From the NCBI GenBank assembly GCA_040389065.1, contig JAZKAR010000009.1, forward strand, positions 124,001-188,000: DNA of 64,000 nucleotides, given 5' to 3'. Each line of letters starts with the position of its first letter. Positions within the stretch are counted from its first letter, which is position 1. This document shows, piece after piece, positions 9,212-17,400 of the stretch. The notes under the pieces were generated by a model. It did not search any database and was not told the DNA's origin. It worked only from the letters and a program-made list of their open reading frames with translations. Source of the stretch: JAZKAR01 sp040389065. GTDB lineage: Bacteria; Pseudomonadota; Gammaproteobacteria; Burkholderiales; Casimicrobiaceae. A program made the position numbers and the translations under genes.

Positions 9212-9505
9212 ATGAAAAAAAATGTGTTCAGATATGGTTTCTTTTTACTATTATCTTTTTCTAGTTCAATGACCTTTGCAGGAGAACTTTACGTTTGGAA
9301 TGGGCAATGGTCGCAAGCCACCGCAGGAGGCATGTGCGGTACAAACCATAGCAATAGCGTTTTTGTTCCTAATACCCAATTAACTCAATCGAATGCTCAA
9401 ACAAAATGTCGCAACGCCATTGATCTTAAAAACTTACAAATTTTTGGTAAGCGCTGCATGCCTTCTACAGCTTCAAGATGTGCTTATCTCATAGGCTCGA
9501 AATAA
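9212..9505 (+). CDS. Small secreted cysteine-containing hypothetical protein
   Basis: A 97-residue protein with a clear signal peptide (KK at residues 2-3, hydrophobic core about 9-22, cleavage after TFA) and a mature part of about 74 residues. It has four cysteines (near residues 44, 69, 85 and 92), suggesting two disulfides in the periplasm or outside the cell. The ribosome site AAGAGAG lies 7 bases before the ATG, and a good hairpin follows the stop. I recognise no family. It is sandwiched between two decayed RAYT-related repeats (8991-9090 and 9597-9697). Confidence 0.65.
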   Translation: MKKNVFRYGFFLLLSFSSSMTFAGELYVWNGQWSQATAGGMCGTNHSNSVFVPNTQLTQSNAQTKCRNAIDLKNLQIFGKRCMPSTASRCAYLIGSK

Positions 9506-9535
9506 AATATAAATCGACACTCATTATTAGGCATC

Positions 9536-9571
9536 CTAGGGAAAATGTTTAACATTGCATTTTCCTGCTAG
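9536..9571 (+). terminator. Hairpin after the small secreted protein gene
   Basis: CTAGGGAAAATG pairs with CATTTTCC-TGCTAG (2-base bulge) around a 10-base loop, 30 bases after the stop. It lacks a strong T run, so it may be a processing or stability hairpin instead of a classical terminator. Confidence 0.5.
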
Positions 9572-9596
9572 CGGCTGAATTTATTCTTATATAAGT

Positions 9597-9697
9597 TAGG
9601 TAAGGTATACCATTTCACCTTCTATTCAAACTTTTTCACTGATCCACTCATTGCCATACGCCCAACGCCAAATTTTTATAATGCCAGACCTTGCCCT
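9597..9697. repeat. Decayed short relative of the RAYT element (copy 2)
   Basis: It runs from TAGGTAAGGTATACCATTTCAC to 'AATGCCAGACCTTGCCCT'. The middle ('CACTGATCCACTCATTGCCATACGCCCAACGCCAAATTT' region, 9637-9674) aligns with copy 1 and with the 3' end of the transposase gene. Both ends resemble the outer inverted repeat of the full unit (AGGGTCAGGTCTCCCATT / reverse complement). It is non-coding and about 100 bp, the same size as copy 1. Confidence 0.65.
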
Positions 9698-9832
9698 AAA
9701 CATTCGCTTATGAGTTAGTAAACTTAACACGCAAATTTTTAATCAAAAAGTTGAGCTTGTTCATTTACCCATTTTGCGATATCTGCGCCAAGGGTATCCA
9801 CCGTTCTATACAAAACTGAACAAAACAACAAT

Positions 9833-9906
9833 AGGGTCAGGTCTCCCATTTCACACTTTCTTCAAAAAAACTAGGGTCAGGTCTCCCATTTCACACTTTC
9901 TTCAAA
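9833..9906. repeat. 34-bp direct repeat, period 40, at the left end of the RAYT unit
   Basis: Positions 9833-9866 and 9873-9906 are identical over 34 bases (AGGGTCAGGTCTCCCATTTC... to TTCAAA). The second copy encodes the last residues and stop of the transposase; the first lies just outside, so the unit end is duplicated. Confidence 0.9.
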
Positions 9907-10734
9907 TTTTTTTACTGCTCGGCTCACTGTCATACGTCCAACCCCGAAATAGACTCCAACCTCCTGTAGGCTATATCCACCACTGCGATACGCCTCTACC
10001 ATCGCTTTTGTCTTATTTGCATAGTTAGCTGCATAGTACGACAGTTCTTTTGCTTGCAATTGTTTTTGCTGCAAAGGAATTTCGTGCAATGACTGGTCTT
10101 CTCGAATATGTTTCTGCGTTTCTTCAATAAAACTTTCAGAACCTAAAAATAATTGGCCCCTTAGCGCATTCCAGATACTTTCCTGTTTTACACCGTTTAA
10201 AACAAAGCTTATGAATTGCTCTTGTGCCGCCGGTTTAGTCGTTCCGAAATTTGAAAGCACTTTATCTGTCATCAGCCATTCAGACTGTTTTTTTAATCCA
10301 ATCGTTTCGCGGTAACTACTCCAATGCCATTCTTCTGCATGTTTTACTAAACCCGCACGAACGGGATTAAGAACGATATAACGCGACAACTCCAACAAAT
10401 AAGCATCTTTTTCAACCAATATCGCCTTAAACCTGCCTTGATATAAATGACCTACCCGATGATGAGTACGGTTAATATATTGCGTATATATCCCATTTAA
10501 TTGGCGCATACCTTTCGATAAATTGCTATCGGGCGTTTCAATCAACAAATGATAATGATTGTCCATCAGGCAGTAGGCATAACAGTACCAATTAAAACGA
10601 TGAATTACCTTTTCTAGTATTTTTAGAAACATCTCCCGATCTTCATCCTGAAAGAAAATATCTCGCCTTTCGTTACCCCGGGCTGTTACGTGGTACAACG
10701 CGCCTTCAAATTCTATTCTTAACGGCCTCGCCAT
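9877..10734 (-). CDS. REP-associated tyrosine transposase (Y1_Tnp/RAYT)
   Basis: A 285-residue protein. The N-terminal Y1_Tnp domain begins MARPLRIEFEGALYHVTARG. It has the metal-binding His-x-His pair at H60 and H62 (LMDNHYHLLIE), the likely catalytic Tyr in the IYTQYINR segment (about 82-89), and the conserved HLYQGRFKAILVEKDAYL and YIVLNPVRAGLV segments. A C-terminal helix-turn-helix (about residues 255-275, LQEVGVYFGVGRMTVSRAVK) is of the kind seen in the longer RAYT subgroup. RAYTs cut single-stranded DNA at palindromic REP sequences. The stop codon lies inside the left inverted repeat. All key residues are intact. Confidence 0.92.
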   Translation of the reverse strand: MARPLRIEFEGALYHVTARGNERRDIFFQDEDREMFLKILEKVIHRFNWYCYAYCLMDNHYHLLIETPDSNLSKGMRQLNGIYTQYINRTHHRVGHLYQGRFKAILVEKDAYLLELSRYIVLNPVRAGLVKHAEEWHWSSYRETIGLKKQSEWLMTDKVLSNFGTTKPAAQEQFISFVLNGVKQESIWNALRGQLFLGSESFIEETQKHIREDQSLHEIPLQQKQLQAKELSYYAANYANKTKAMVEAYRSGGYSLQEVGVYFGVGRMTVSRAVKKFEESVKWET

Positions 10735-10848
10735 TTTTTATATAGATTCCATCTGTGATAATTAAAATAATTTTACCTGAGCAAAAATTAATGTGCAATG
10801 GGAGACCTGACCCTAAACCTCGTGATAAGCAAAAAAAATGAAAAGTGC

Positions 10849-11184
10849 CTATTGAAAAACTGACCAATAATGCCCCATTTTTAACCAAATAATTGATGCT
10901 AATACTGATGCAAGGCAACCAAGAATAAAGCCAATAGCACGTTCTTTAAATTTTGCCCGTGAACTAGTTTGCTCTTTAAAATCATTTTGTAGTGTCATAA
11001 GTTGAGCATGCAATTCAACATTTTTTTCTTGTATTAATTTATGGCTTTCTTGTAATGAGCGTGCAATACCTAAGTTTTCGTGTAAAGCATCTGGAACAGC
11101 AAAGTAAGCTGCCTCGGCACGCTCAAATGCTATTAGTTTTTCTACTTCTAGTTGCTCAGCAAATATCTCTTTTGTTTTTCCCAT
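10849..11184 (-). CDS. Hypothetical protein with coiled coil and C-terminal membrane helix
   Basis: 111 residues. The first 80 are charged and mostly helical with heptad-like spacing (RSLQESHKLIQEKNVELHAQ in part), followed by one hydrophobic segment (about residues 84-102: IGFILGCLASVLASIIWL) and a short tail, i.e. a tail-anchored type. I recognise no family. It lies just outside the RAYT unit and 94 bases downstream of the next hypothetical gene on the same strand, with a small CCCGTTAACGGG palindrome (11203-11214) between them. The ribosome site is weak. Confidence 0.5.
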   Translation of the reverse strand: MGKTKEIFAEQLEVEKLIAFERAEAAYFAVPDALHENLGIARSLQESHKLIQEKNVELHAQLMTLQNDFKEQTSSRAKFKERAIGFILGCLASVLASIIWLKMGHYWSVFQ

Positions 11185-11277
11185 TTTTATTTTTCTTTAA
11201 AGCCCGTTAACGGGTACCGAAGCGGGGAGGCAGCTGGCTGTCTCGTTGTATGGTTTGGGTATCTGTTTTATTATATT

Positions 11278-11781
11278 TTAAGATTTATTTTGTGGCCGCA
11301 TTTCATGGCCTGAGGGGTCAGTTTCAAGCACTGATTCATGAAGAGCATTAATGCGGGGTAAATACGGGTTATCATTTTCATCTACTGCAAAAAGACCCCA
11401 TGCAAAATTTTGCAGTTCATTCTCTGCGAAAGATGGGGCGTCTAGCAAGTAACATAGATGAAACAGAGTTTGTGCTTGAATACCTCTAGCAATGTTAGTT
11501 AATTCTTGAGGTGCTATGCCTTTTTGTATGCATTTTTTAAGGGCGAGACCAATACCAGAATATGGTGCATCAGGAAAGGTTTCGGAGTTTTTAATTTCTT
11601 GTTGTATCCAGTCTGTCTCATGTTCTTCTAGAATACGTTTCCATGCTTGCCTTAAAAATAGAAAACGTTGTAATTGAGGAATCTCTTCTTTGATTTGAGA
11701 TTCAGCCAATAACTCAGGATCTTTTGCACCAAATTTTTTGAATAATTCGGTTAGTTGCTCAATGTCTGTTGGTATATGCAT
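11278..11781 (-). CDS. Hypothetical cytosolic protein
   Basis: 167 residues from the ATG at 11781 (MHIPTDIEQL). A longer frame reaches 11856, but it would run through the aspS terminator hairpin (11812-11843), so I take the shorter start; AGG lies 9 bases before it. The sequence is acidic, helical and soluble, ending PQNKS, with no motif I recognise. One region (NFAWGLFAVDENDNPYLPRI) reads like immunity- or SMI1-unlike conserved hypotheticals, but I cannot place it. Same strand as aspS and the next hypothetical gene. Confidence 0.6.
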   Translation of the reverse strand: MHIPTDIEQLTELFKKFGAKDPELLAESQIKEEIPQLQRFLFLRQAWKRILEEHETDWIQQEIKNSETFPDAPYSGIGLALKKCIQKGIAPQELTNIARGIQAQTLFHLCYLLDAPSFAENELQNFAWGLFAVDENDNPYLPRINALHESVLETDPSGHEMRPQNKS

Positions 11782-11811
11782 TTTATGGCCTAACAAGTAA
11801 TATACACCTAA

Positions 11812-11843
11812 AAAAATGCCCCACTTTTCAGCAGGGCATTTTT
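11812..11843 (-). terminator. Rho-independent terminator of aspS
   Basis: A perfect 10-bp stem, AAAAATGCCC with GGGCATTTTT, encloses a 12-base loop, beginning 25 bases after the aspS stop. On the minus strand it ends in a run of seven T. This is the clearest intrinsic terminator in the window. Confidence 0.85.
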
Positions 11844-11867
11844 CACCATTCATCAAAGCTAAAGAAA

Positions 11868-13682
11868 CTACGACAACGAAGGCTCCTGAGCAGCCGCAAC
11901 AGTTGGCGCTGGCGTCCTCAACCGAATATGCAATTCTCTCAACTGCTTCTCATCCACAGGGCTAGGCGCTTGTGTTAATAAGCACTGTGCACGTTGTGTT
12001 TTGGGAAATGCAATCACATCACGAATGGATTCAGCACCGGTCATCAAGGTTACTATTCTATCTAACCCAAATGCCAACCCACCATGAGGAGGCGCGCCGA
12101 ACTGCAAGGCATCGAGCAAGAAACCAAATTTCAAACGCGCTTCTTCTTCATGAATACCTAAGGCTGTAAACACTTGCTGCTGAACATCTGCGCGGTGAAT
12201 ACGTACTGAACCGCCGCCAATTTCCCAACCATTTAACGCTAAGTCATAAGCTTTTGCTAAACAGGCACCGGGGTCTGTTTGCAATAACGCAATATGATCA
12301 TCTTTAGGGCTGGTGAAAGGGTGATGGCAAGCTGTCCAACGCTTTGATTCGGCATCGTAATCAAACATGGGGAAGTCTACAACCCATACAGGCGCCCAGG
12401 TACGACCATCGACATAGCCTTTTTCGTGGCCTATCTTGGTACGTAAAGCACCTAAGGCATCATTCACCACTTTAGTGGTATCTGCGCCAAAGAAAATAAG
12501 ATCGCCTGATGCTGCACCGGTACGTTCTATAATTGTTTTTAAGGCTGTTTCATGAATGTTTTTAACGATAGGAGATTGCAAACCCTTTTCGTTTAATTCA
12601 TTTACATCGTTTACTTTAATATACGCTAAGCCTTTGGCACCATAAATGCCCACAAACTGGGTGTATTCATCAATCTCACCGCGCGTTAGCGTTGCACCGT
12701 TGGGGATGCGTAAGGCTGCTACACGACCGCCATTGTTAGCGGGGGAGGAGAATACTTTAAAGGCAACATCTTTTACCGCATCGGTAACATCAGTTAATTG
12801 TAGCGTTACACGCAAATCGGGTTTATCAGAACCGTATTTCGACATAGCTTCTGCATAGGTAATACGGGGAAACTGATCGGGCAATGCTACTTCTAAGGCT
12901 TCTTTAAACACTGTGCGAATCATGTTTTCTGTAATGCCCATAATCTGATCTTCGCCCAAAAAGGACGTTTCAATATCGATCTGGGTAAATTCTGGCTGAC
13001 GATCAGCTCTTAAATCTTCATCACGAAAACATTTTGTAATTTGATAATAACGATCAAAGCCAGCCACCATCAACAATTGTTTAAAGAGTTGAGGCGATTG
13101 TGGCAATGCAAAAAACTCACCTGAATGTACACGTGAAGGTACTAAATAATCACGCGCACCTTCTGGCGTTGACTTCGTTAACATTGGGGTTTCAATATCA
13201 ACAAACCCTTCGTTATCTAAAAATCGGCGGAAAGCACGGGCGGTTTTATAACGCAGCATCATGTTTTTTTGCATGTAGGGGCGGCGTAAATCTAATACCC
13301 GATGTGTTAAGCGTGTTGTTTCAGACAAATGCTCATCATCTACTTGAAAAGGAATAGGCTGTGATGCATTTAAAAGCTCAATATTCAGCGCTTCAATTTC
13401 AATTTCACCGCTAAACAAATCAGGGTTTGCTGTACCTTCGGGGCGTAATCTTACTCGCCCTTCTACGCGTAGAACAAACTCTGAACGTACTTGTTCAGCT
13501 TGAGCAAAGGTTTCTTTTGCTGCGGGGTCACACACAACTTGAACTAAACCTTCACGATCACGCAGATCAATAAATACGACCCCTCCATGATCACGACGGC
13601 GATGCACCCAACCGTAAATATGAACCGTTTGCCCTAAGTATTCGCGGTTTACACGACCGCAATAGGTGGTACGAGGGATCAT
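11868..13682 (-). CDS. aspS: Aspartyl-tRNA synthetase (probably the non-discriminating type)
   Basis: A class II synthetase of about 604 residues, normal for the bacterial family. Motifs seen: the OB-fold anticodon domain (YGWVHRRRDHGG, about residues 23-34), motif 2 (FRDEDLRADRQPEFTQIDIE) and motif 3 (GLAFGLDRIVTLMTG near residue 540). The start is the ATG at 13682 (MIPRTTYCGR), with AAGGA about 10 bases upstream; the frame stays open 33 codons further only because it reads through a repeat element. The His in GWVHRRRDHGG is, as I recall, the residue found in non-discriminating enzymes that also charge tRNA-Asn. It shares its neighbourhood with fmdB, as in Betaproteobacteria. Confidence 0.95.
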   Translation of the reverse strand: MIPRTTYCGRVNREYLGQTVHIYGWVHRRRDHGGVVFIDLRDREGLVQVVCDPAAKETFAQAEQVRSEFVLRVEGRVRLRPEGTANPDLFSGEIEIEALNIELLNASQPIPFQVDDEHLSETTRLTHRVLDLRRPYMQKNMMLRYKTARAFRRFLDNEGFVDIETPMLTKSTPEGARDYLVPSRVHSGEFFALPQSPQLFKQLLMVAGFDRYYQITKCFRDEDLRADRQPEFTQIDIETSFLGEDQIMGITENMIRTVFKEALEVALPDQFPRITYAEAMSKYGSDKPDLRVTLQLTDVTDAVKDVAFKVFSSPANNGGRVAALRIPNGATLTRGEIDEYTQFVGIYGAKGLAYIKVNDVNELNEKGLQSPIVKNIHETALKTIIERTGAASGDLIFFGADTTKVVNDALGALRTKIGHEKGYVDGRTWAPVWVVDFPMFDYDAESKRWTACHHPFTSPKDDHIALLQTDPGACLAKAYDLALNGWEIGGGSVRIHRADVQQQVFTALGIHEEEARLKFGFLLDALQFGAPPHGGLAFGLDRIVTLMTGAESIRDVIAFPKTQRAQCLLTQAPSPVDEKQLRELHIRLRTPAPTVAAAQEPSLS

Positions 13683-13714
13683 GAAAGAGGTATCCTTTTT
13701 TAATATAGTAAATA

Positions 13715-13832
13715 TAGAAGTGTCGCAGTTGGGTTCTCTCGGCGTTTTGGCAACTTGCTGTACATTTTGTATTGTTTGCATTGCTACGCAGAGCAGCCCA
13801 AGCCTTGAATGAACTTAGCTGCGACACTTCTA
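13715..13832 (-). mobile_element. MITE-like element, family A, copy 1 (reverse orientation)
   Basis: The ends are TAGAAGTGTCGCAG and CTGCGACACTTCTA, a perfect 14-bp inverted repeat with TA at each tip. On the minus strand its interior matches the other copies (a CAAGGCTTGGG-like segment, CAATGCA, TACAGCAAGTTGCC, CCGAGAGAACC). It lies 32 bases upstream of the aspS ATG. Unlike the other copies it carries GTC instead of TAC in both arms. Confidence 0.8.
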
Positions 13833-13925
13833 ATGATTATGTTAGAGCCTGTTGAAAGGCTGGCTTAATTAGAGTATTTGCACTTAAACTAAAACCATCA
13901 CACTATGAATGTTAATTCACTACGA

Positions 13926-14252
13926 CTAAGCACACTTACCACATGCTCCTGTTCCACAGGAATGGCTACTTGTGGTTTCGCTAGTGGTTGTTGAGGTACT
14001 GCTTTCTGTAGCTGTTGAAGCTGCGGGGGCCGTTGCATCATTTTGGCTAGCAGGCGCAGCGGAGGTAGAACCTCCTTTAAAATCTGTAGCGTACCAACCG
14101 CTTCCCTTTAACTGAAAACCAGGTGCTGAAAGCTTTTTATAGAGCGTTGCTTTGCCACATTGGGGGCAATCAGTTAATAAAGGATCCGACATCTTTTGAA
14201 GATAATCCTTTTCGAATCCGCAAGAAGAGCACGCGTATTCGTAAATGGGCAT
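13926..14252 (-). CDS. FmdB-type zinc-ribbon protein
   Basis: A 108-residue protein. The first 45 residues are an FmdB/CxxC_CxxC_SSSS zinc ribbon: MPIYEYACSSCG, then CPQCGKATL, giving two CxxC pairs that bind one zinc. The rest is a low-complexity Ser/Thr/Ala linker ending in a Cys/Gly cluster (HSCGTGACGKCA). The start is the second ATG (14252), with GGAG six bases upstream. In Betaproteobacteria this gene usually sits just before a DUF502 gene and aspS; here it precedes aspS with DUF502 missing. The function is unknown. Confidence 0.88.
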   Translation of the reverse strand: MPIYEYACSSCGFEKDYLQKMSDPLLTDCPQCGKATLYKKLSAPGFQLKGSGWYATDFKGGSTSAAPASQNDATAPAASTATESSTSTTTSETTSSHSCGTGACGKCA

Positions 14253-14275
14253 CATAAACTCCTTTAAATGATAAA

Positions 14276-14293
14276 AGCATGTTCGAACATGCT
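14276..14293. promoter_or_regulatory. 18-bp perfect palindrome upstream of fmdB
   Basis: AGCATGTTCGAACATGCT lies 23 bases before the fmdB start, next to the ribosome site. On the minus strand it is followed by TTTTATC, so it may be a weak terminator for gdhB; equally it could be a dimeric operator. The sequence alone does not decide. Confidence 0.45.
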
Positions 14294-14453
14294 ATTTGAT
14301 ATGTTTTTTTACTTAGCGCAGAAAAATGATTAGCTATTCCATAGCCCATAATAGCAAAAGCTTATCTAGGACATATTATAGATAGATATACCATACCCAT
14401 AACATACCTCAAAAGATAAGCTTTTACCTTACTTTTTTAAGATAGCTAAGATT

Positions 14454-17400
14454 TTACAATAAACTGCTCAACGCATGCACGGTTACCGTTAACATCGAAA
14501 GATCTAATGAAGGTTGAGTCTGTAATGAATCCACTAGCTTTTGGTAGTCTTTCAATTCAGTTGCGCGTTCACTCTCCCACTGGGTAAGCAATACAGTGTT
14601 ATCTTGCTCTTCAGATGAATTCTGGAATAACGATACTGTAATTTCACGCTGTGTATGCAATAACTGTTGAAGCAATGTATTTTTTGCTTGCTCTTGCCAA
14701 ACGGTTTCAGGCTTCCAGGCATCCAGATTTTTCTGGAGCCAGGCGTAATGCAAATGCTCACCTAGTGCAAAATACAGGCTGGTAATACGCTCAATGGGTA
14801 AATCAGCACTGGCTTTACTCACTAGTCGCAAGATAGCTTTCAGGCTAGGTAACAATGCAATGATTTCAGCAAGTGATTCAGGAACTGATTGGCTATGTAA
14901 ACGTGTGACTTCTGCCTGATAAACCGCTTTTTGCCCTGTTGGCAATAATGACACCCACTGTTGCTTCAAGCGATCAAACACAAGCTGATAACGAGGCGCA
15001 TAATCAGACAGCGTAATGCCTTCAGGATGCGTACCTAATAACCATAATGTTAACTCGTGTGTTGCTTCAGCTACTGTATTTAACATTTCAATTTGCAACG
15101 CATCAGCCGCCACGTTATCGAGCTGATCAATCGCCGATAAGGTTTCATCTAAACGCAAGGCTTCTTTAACTACCCAATAAGCTGCTATTACAGCCGCGCT
15201 TGAAACCGAAGGCAAGGCCTGACGAATACGGAAGACAAACGTGCTGCCTACCCGATTCACCATTTGGTTCACAACTGACGTCGTAATAATTTCGCGATTT
15301 AAGGGATGGCTTTCTAACTCTTTTCCAAAACGCGTTTGTATTAAGTTAGGGAAGTAACGATGTAACACTGGCAATAAGGCTTTATCATCGGGCAAGTTCG
15401 AGGCTAACATTTCATCAAATAATGCCATTTTGGTATACGCCATTAACACCGCATGCTCAGGTGAAGTTAAGCCCGTATGCTTGGCTTTACGCTCATCTAA
15501 TACGGCTTGAGAAGGCAAGCCTTCTAAGGCACGATTTAAACGACCGCTAGCTTCTAAAGCATCCATCCATAAACCCTGTACATCTAGGTACTGATCTTTC
15601 TGGGCTACCATACGGCTAATGGATTGGGTTTGATAATAGTTATCTTCGAGTACTAAATGCCCTACTTCATCCGTCATATCAAACAATAGTTGATTACGTT
15701 GCTGCTGCGTTAACTGCCCGCTTTCTTGTAACCGATTGACCAAAATTTTGATATTCACTTCGTGATCTGAACAGTCTACCCCAGCAGAATTATCGATGGC
15801 ATCGGTATAAATTGCGCCACCTTTTACCGCATACTCAATACGCCCTTGCTGAGTACATCCTAAATTTCCACCTTCAGCAATGACACGCGCTCTAACTTCG
15901 CTGCCATTTACACGAATCACATCATTGGCGCGATCACCTACTTGTGCATTTGTTTCTGAACTGGCTTTTACGTAGGTACCGATTCCACCGTTGTAGAGTA
16001 AATCAACAGGGGCTTGCAGAATCCCTTTCATCAGCTCGATAGGGGTAACACGCGAACCTGAAATTCCGAGGGCAGCTCTTGCCTGTTCACTTAAATCAAT
16101 AAACTTCTCTGAACGTGGATAAATCCCCCCGCCCTTTGAAATTAACTCTTTACTATAATCAGCCCATGAAGAACGTGGCAAATCAAACATTCTTTGGCGC
16201 TCAGCAAAGCTTTTTGCAACATCAGGTGTGGGATCAATAAAAATATGGCGGTGATCAAATGCGGCGACTAAGGTAATATGCGGCGATAGCAACATACCAT
16301 TACCAAATACATCACCCGACATATCGCCCACACCCACTACCGTAATAGGGGTTGTTTGTGTATTGCGCCCTTGAGCGCGGAAATGACGTTTAACAGATTC
16401 CCACGCGCCTCTTGCGGTAATACCCATTTTTTTATGGTCATACCCAACTGAACCGCCGGATGCAAACGCATCGCCTAACCAAAACCCATACTCATCTGCA
16501 ATACCATTTGCCGTATCTGAAAAAGTAGCTGTTCCTTTATCTGCCGCTACCACCAAATAAGGATCATCTGCATCATGGCGTACCACATTCACAGGAGGCA
16601 CCACTTCACCTTTTACTAAATTGTCTGTGACATCTAACAAGCCACGCAGAAAGGTTTTATAGCAATCGATGCCTTCCTTCATAAAGGCTTCACGATCTTG
16701 AGCTGAAGGCGCCTGTTTTAATACGAATCCGCCTTTGGAACCCACCGGCACAATCACGGTGTTTTTAACCATTTGTGCTTTAACAAGACCTAAAATTTCG
16801 GTACGGAAATCTTCACGACGATCTGACCAGCGCAACCCGCCACGTGCTACCTTACCACCGCGCAAATGTACTCCCTCAACGCGTGGTGAATACACAAAAA
16901 TCTCAAACATCGGTTTAGGTTCAGGAACACCTGGAATCAGCGAGGGGTTCAATTTGAACGAGACGTAAGGTTTAGCGCTACCCTCTGGAGTTGTCTGATA
17001 AAAATTAGTACGTAAGGTTGCCTGAATTACCTCAAGGTATTGGCGCAAGATACGATCTTCATCGAGGTTCGTAATTTCTTCTAAGTCTTCACTAATCGTA
17101 GCAACCTGCTGCTCAACCGCTAAAGTACGAGGCTCAATTGCCGCTGGATTAAAACGTAGATCGAAAAGCTGCCATAATTTTTGAACAATTTTGGGATATG
17201 CAATCAGTGTTTGTTCAATATAACTTTGAGAAAAATTAAACCCAATTTGGCGGAAATATTTGGCATACGAACGGAATACAACAATCTGACGCCATTCGAT
17301 GCCTGCAACTAATGCTAACTGATTAAAGTCATCACTTTCTACTTCGCCCTGCCACACTTTTTGAAACAAGGTATGGAAGTTATCACGGCGTGCAGATAAA

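Larger units (their letters stand above)
9833..10814. mobile_element. RAYT transposase unit bounded by 18-bp inverted repeats
   Basis: The transposase gene is bracketed by AGGGTCAGGTCTCCCATT at 9873-9890 (repeated once more at 9833-9850) and its exact reverse complement AATGGGAGACCTGACCCT at 10797-10814. The left repeat contains the transposase stop codon. The tight pairing of gene and repeat, and the two short relatives just to the left, suggest a unit that moves or has moved. I cannot identify a target-site duplication. Confidence 0.7.

Noticed and set aside
11278..11856. Longer start (11856) for the hypothetical gene after aspS
   Set aside because: It would place the clear aspS terminator hairpin (11812-11843) inside the coding region; the ATG at 11781 fits better.
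14276..14293. Palindrome AGCATGTTCGAACATGCT as a LexA box
   Set aside because: It contains GTTCGAAC, but spacing and sequence match neither the CTGT-N8-ACAG nor the GAAC-N4-GTTC form, and fmdB is not an SOS gene.
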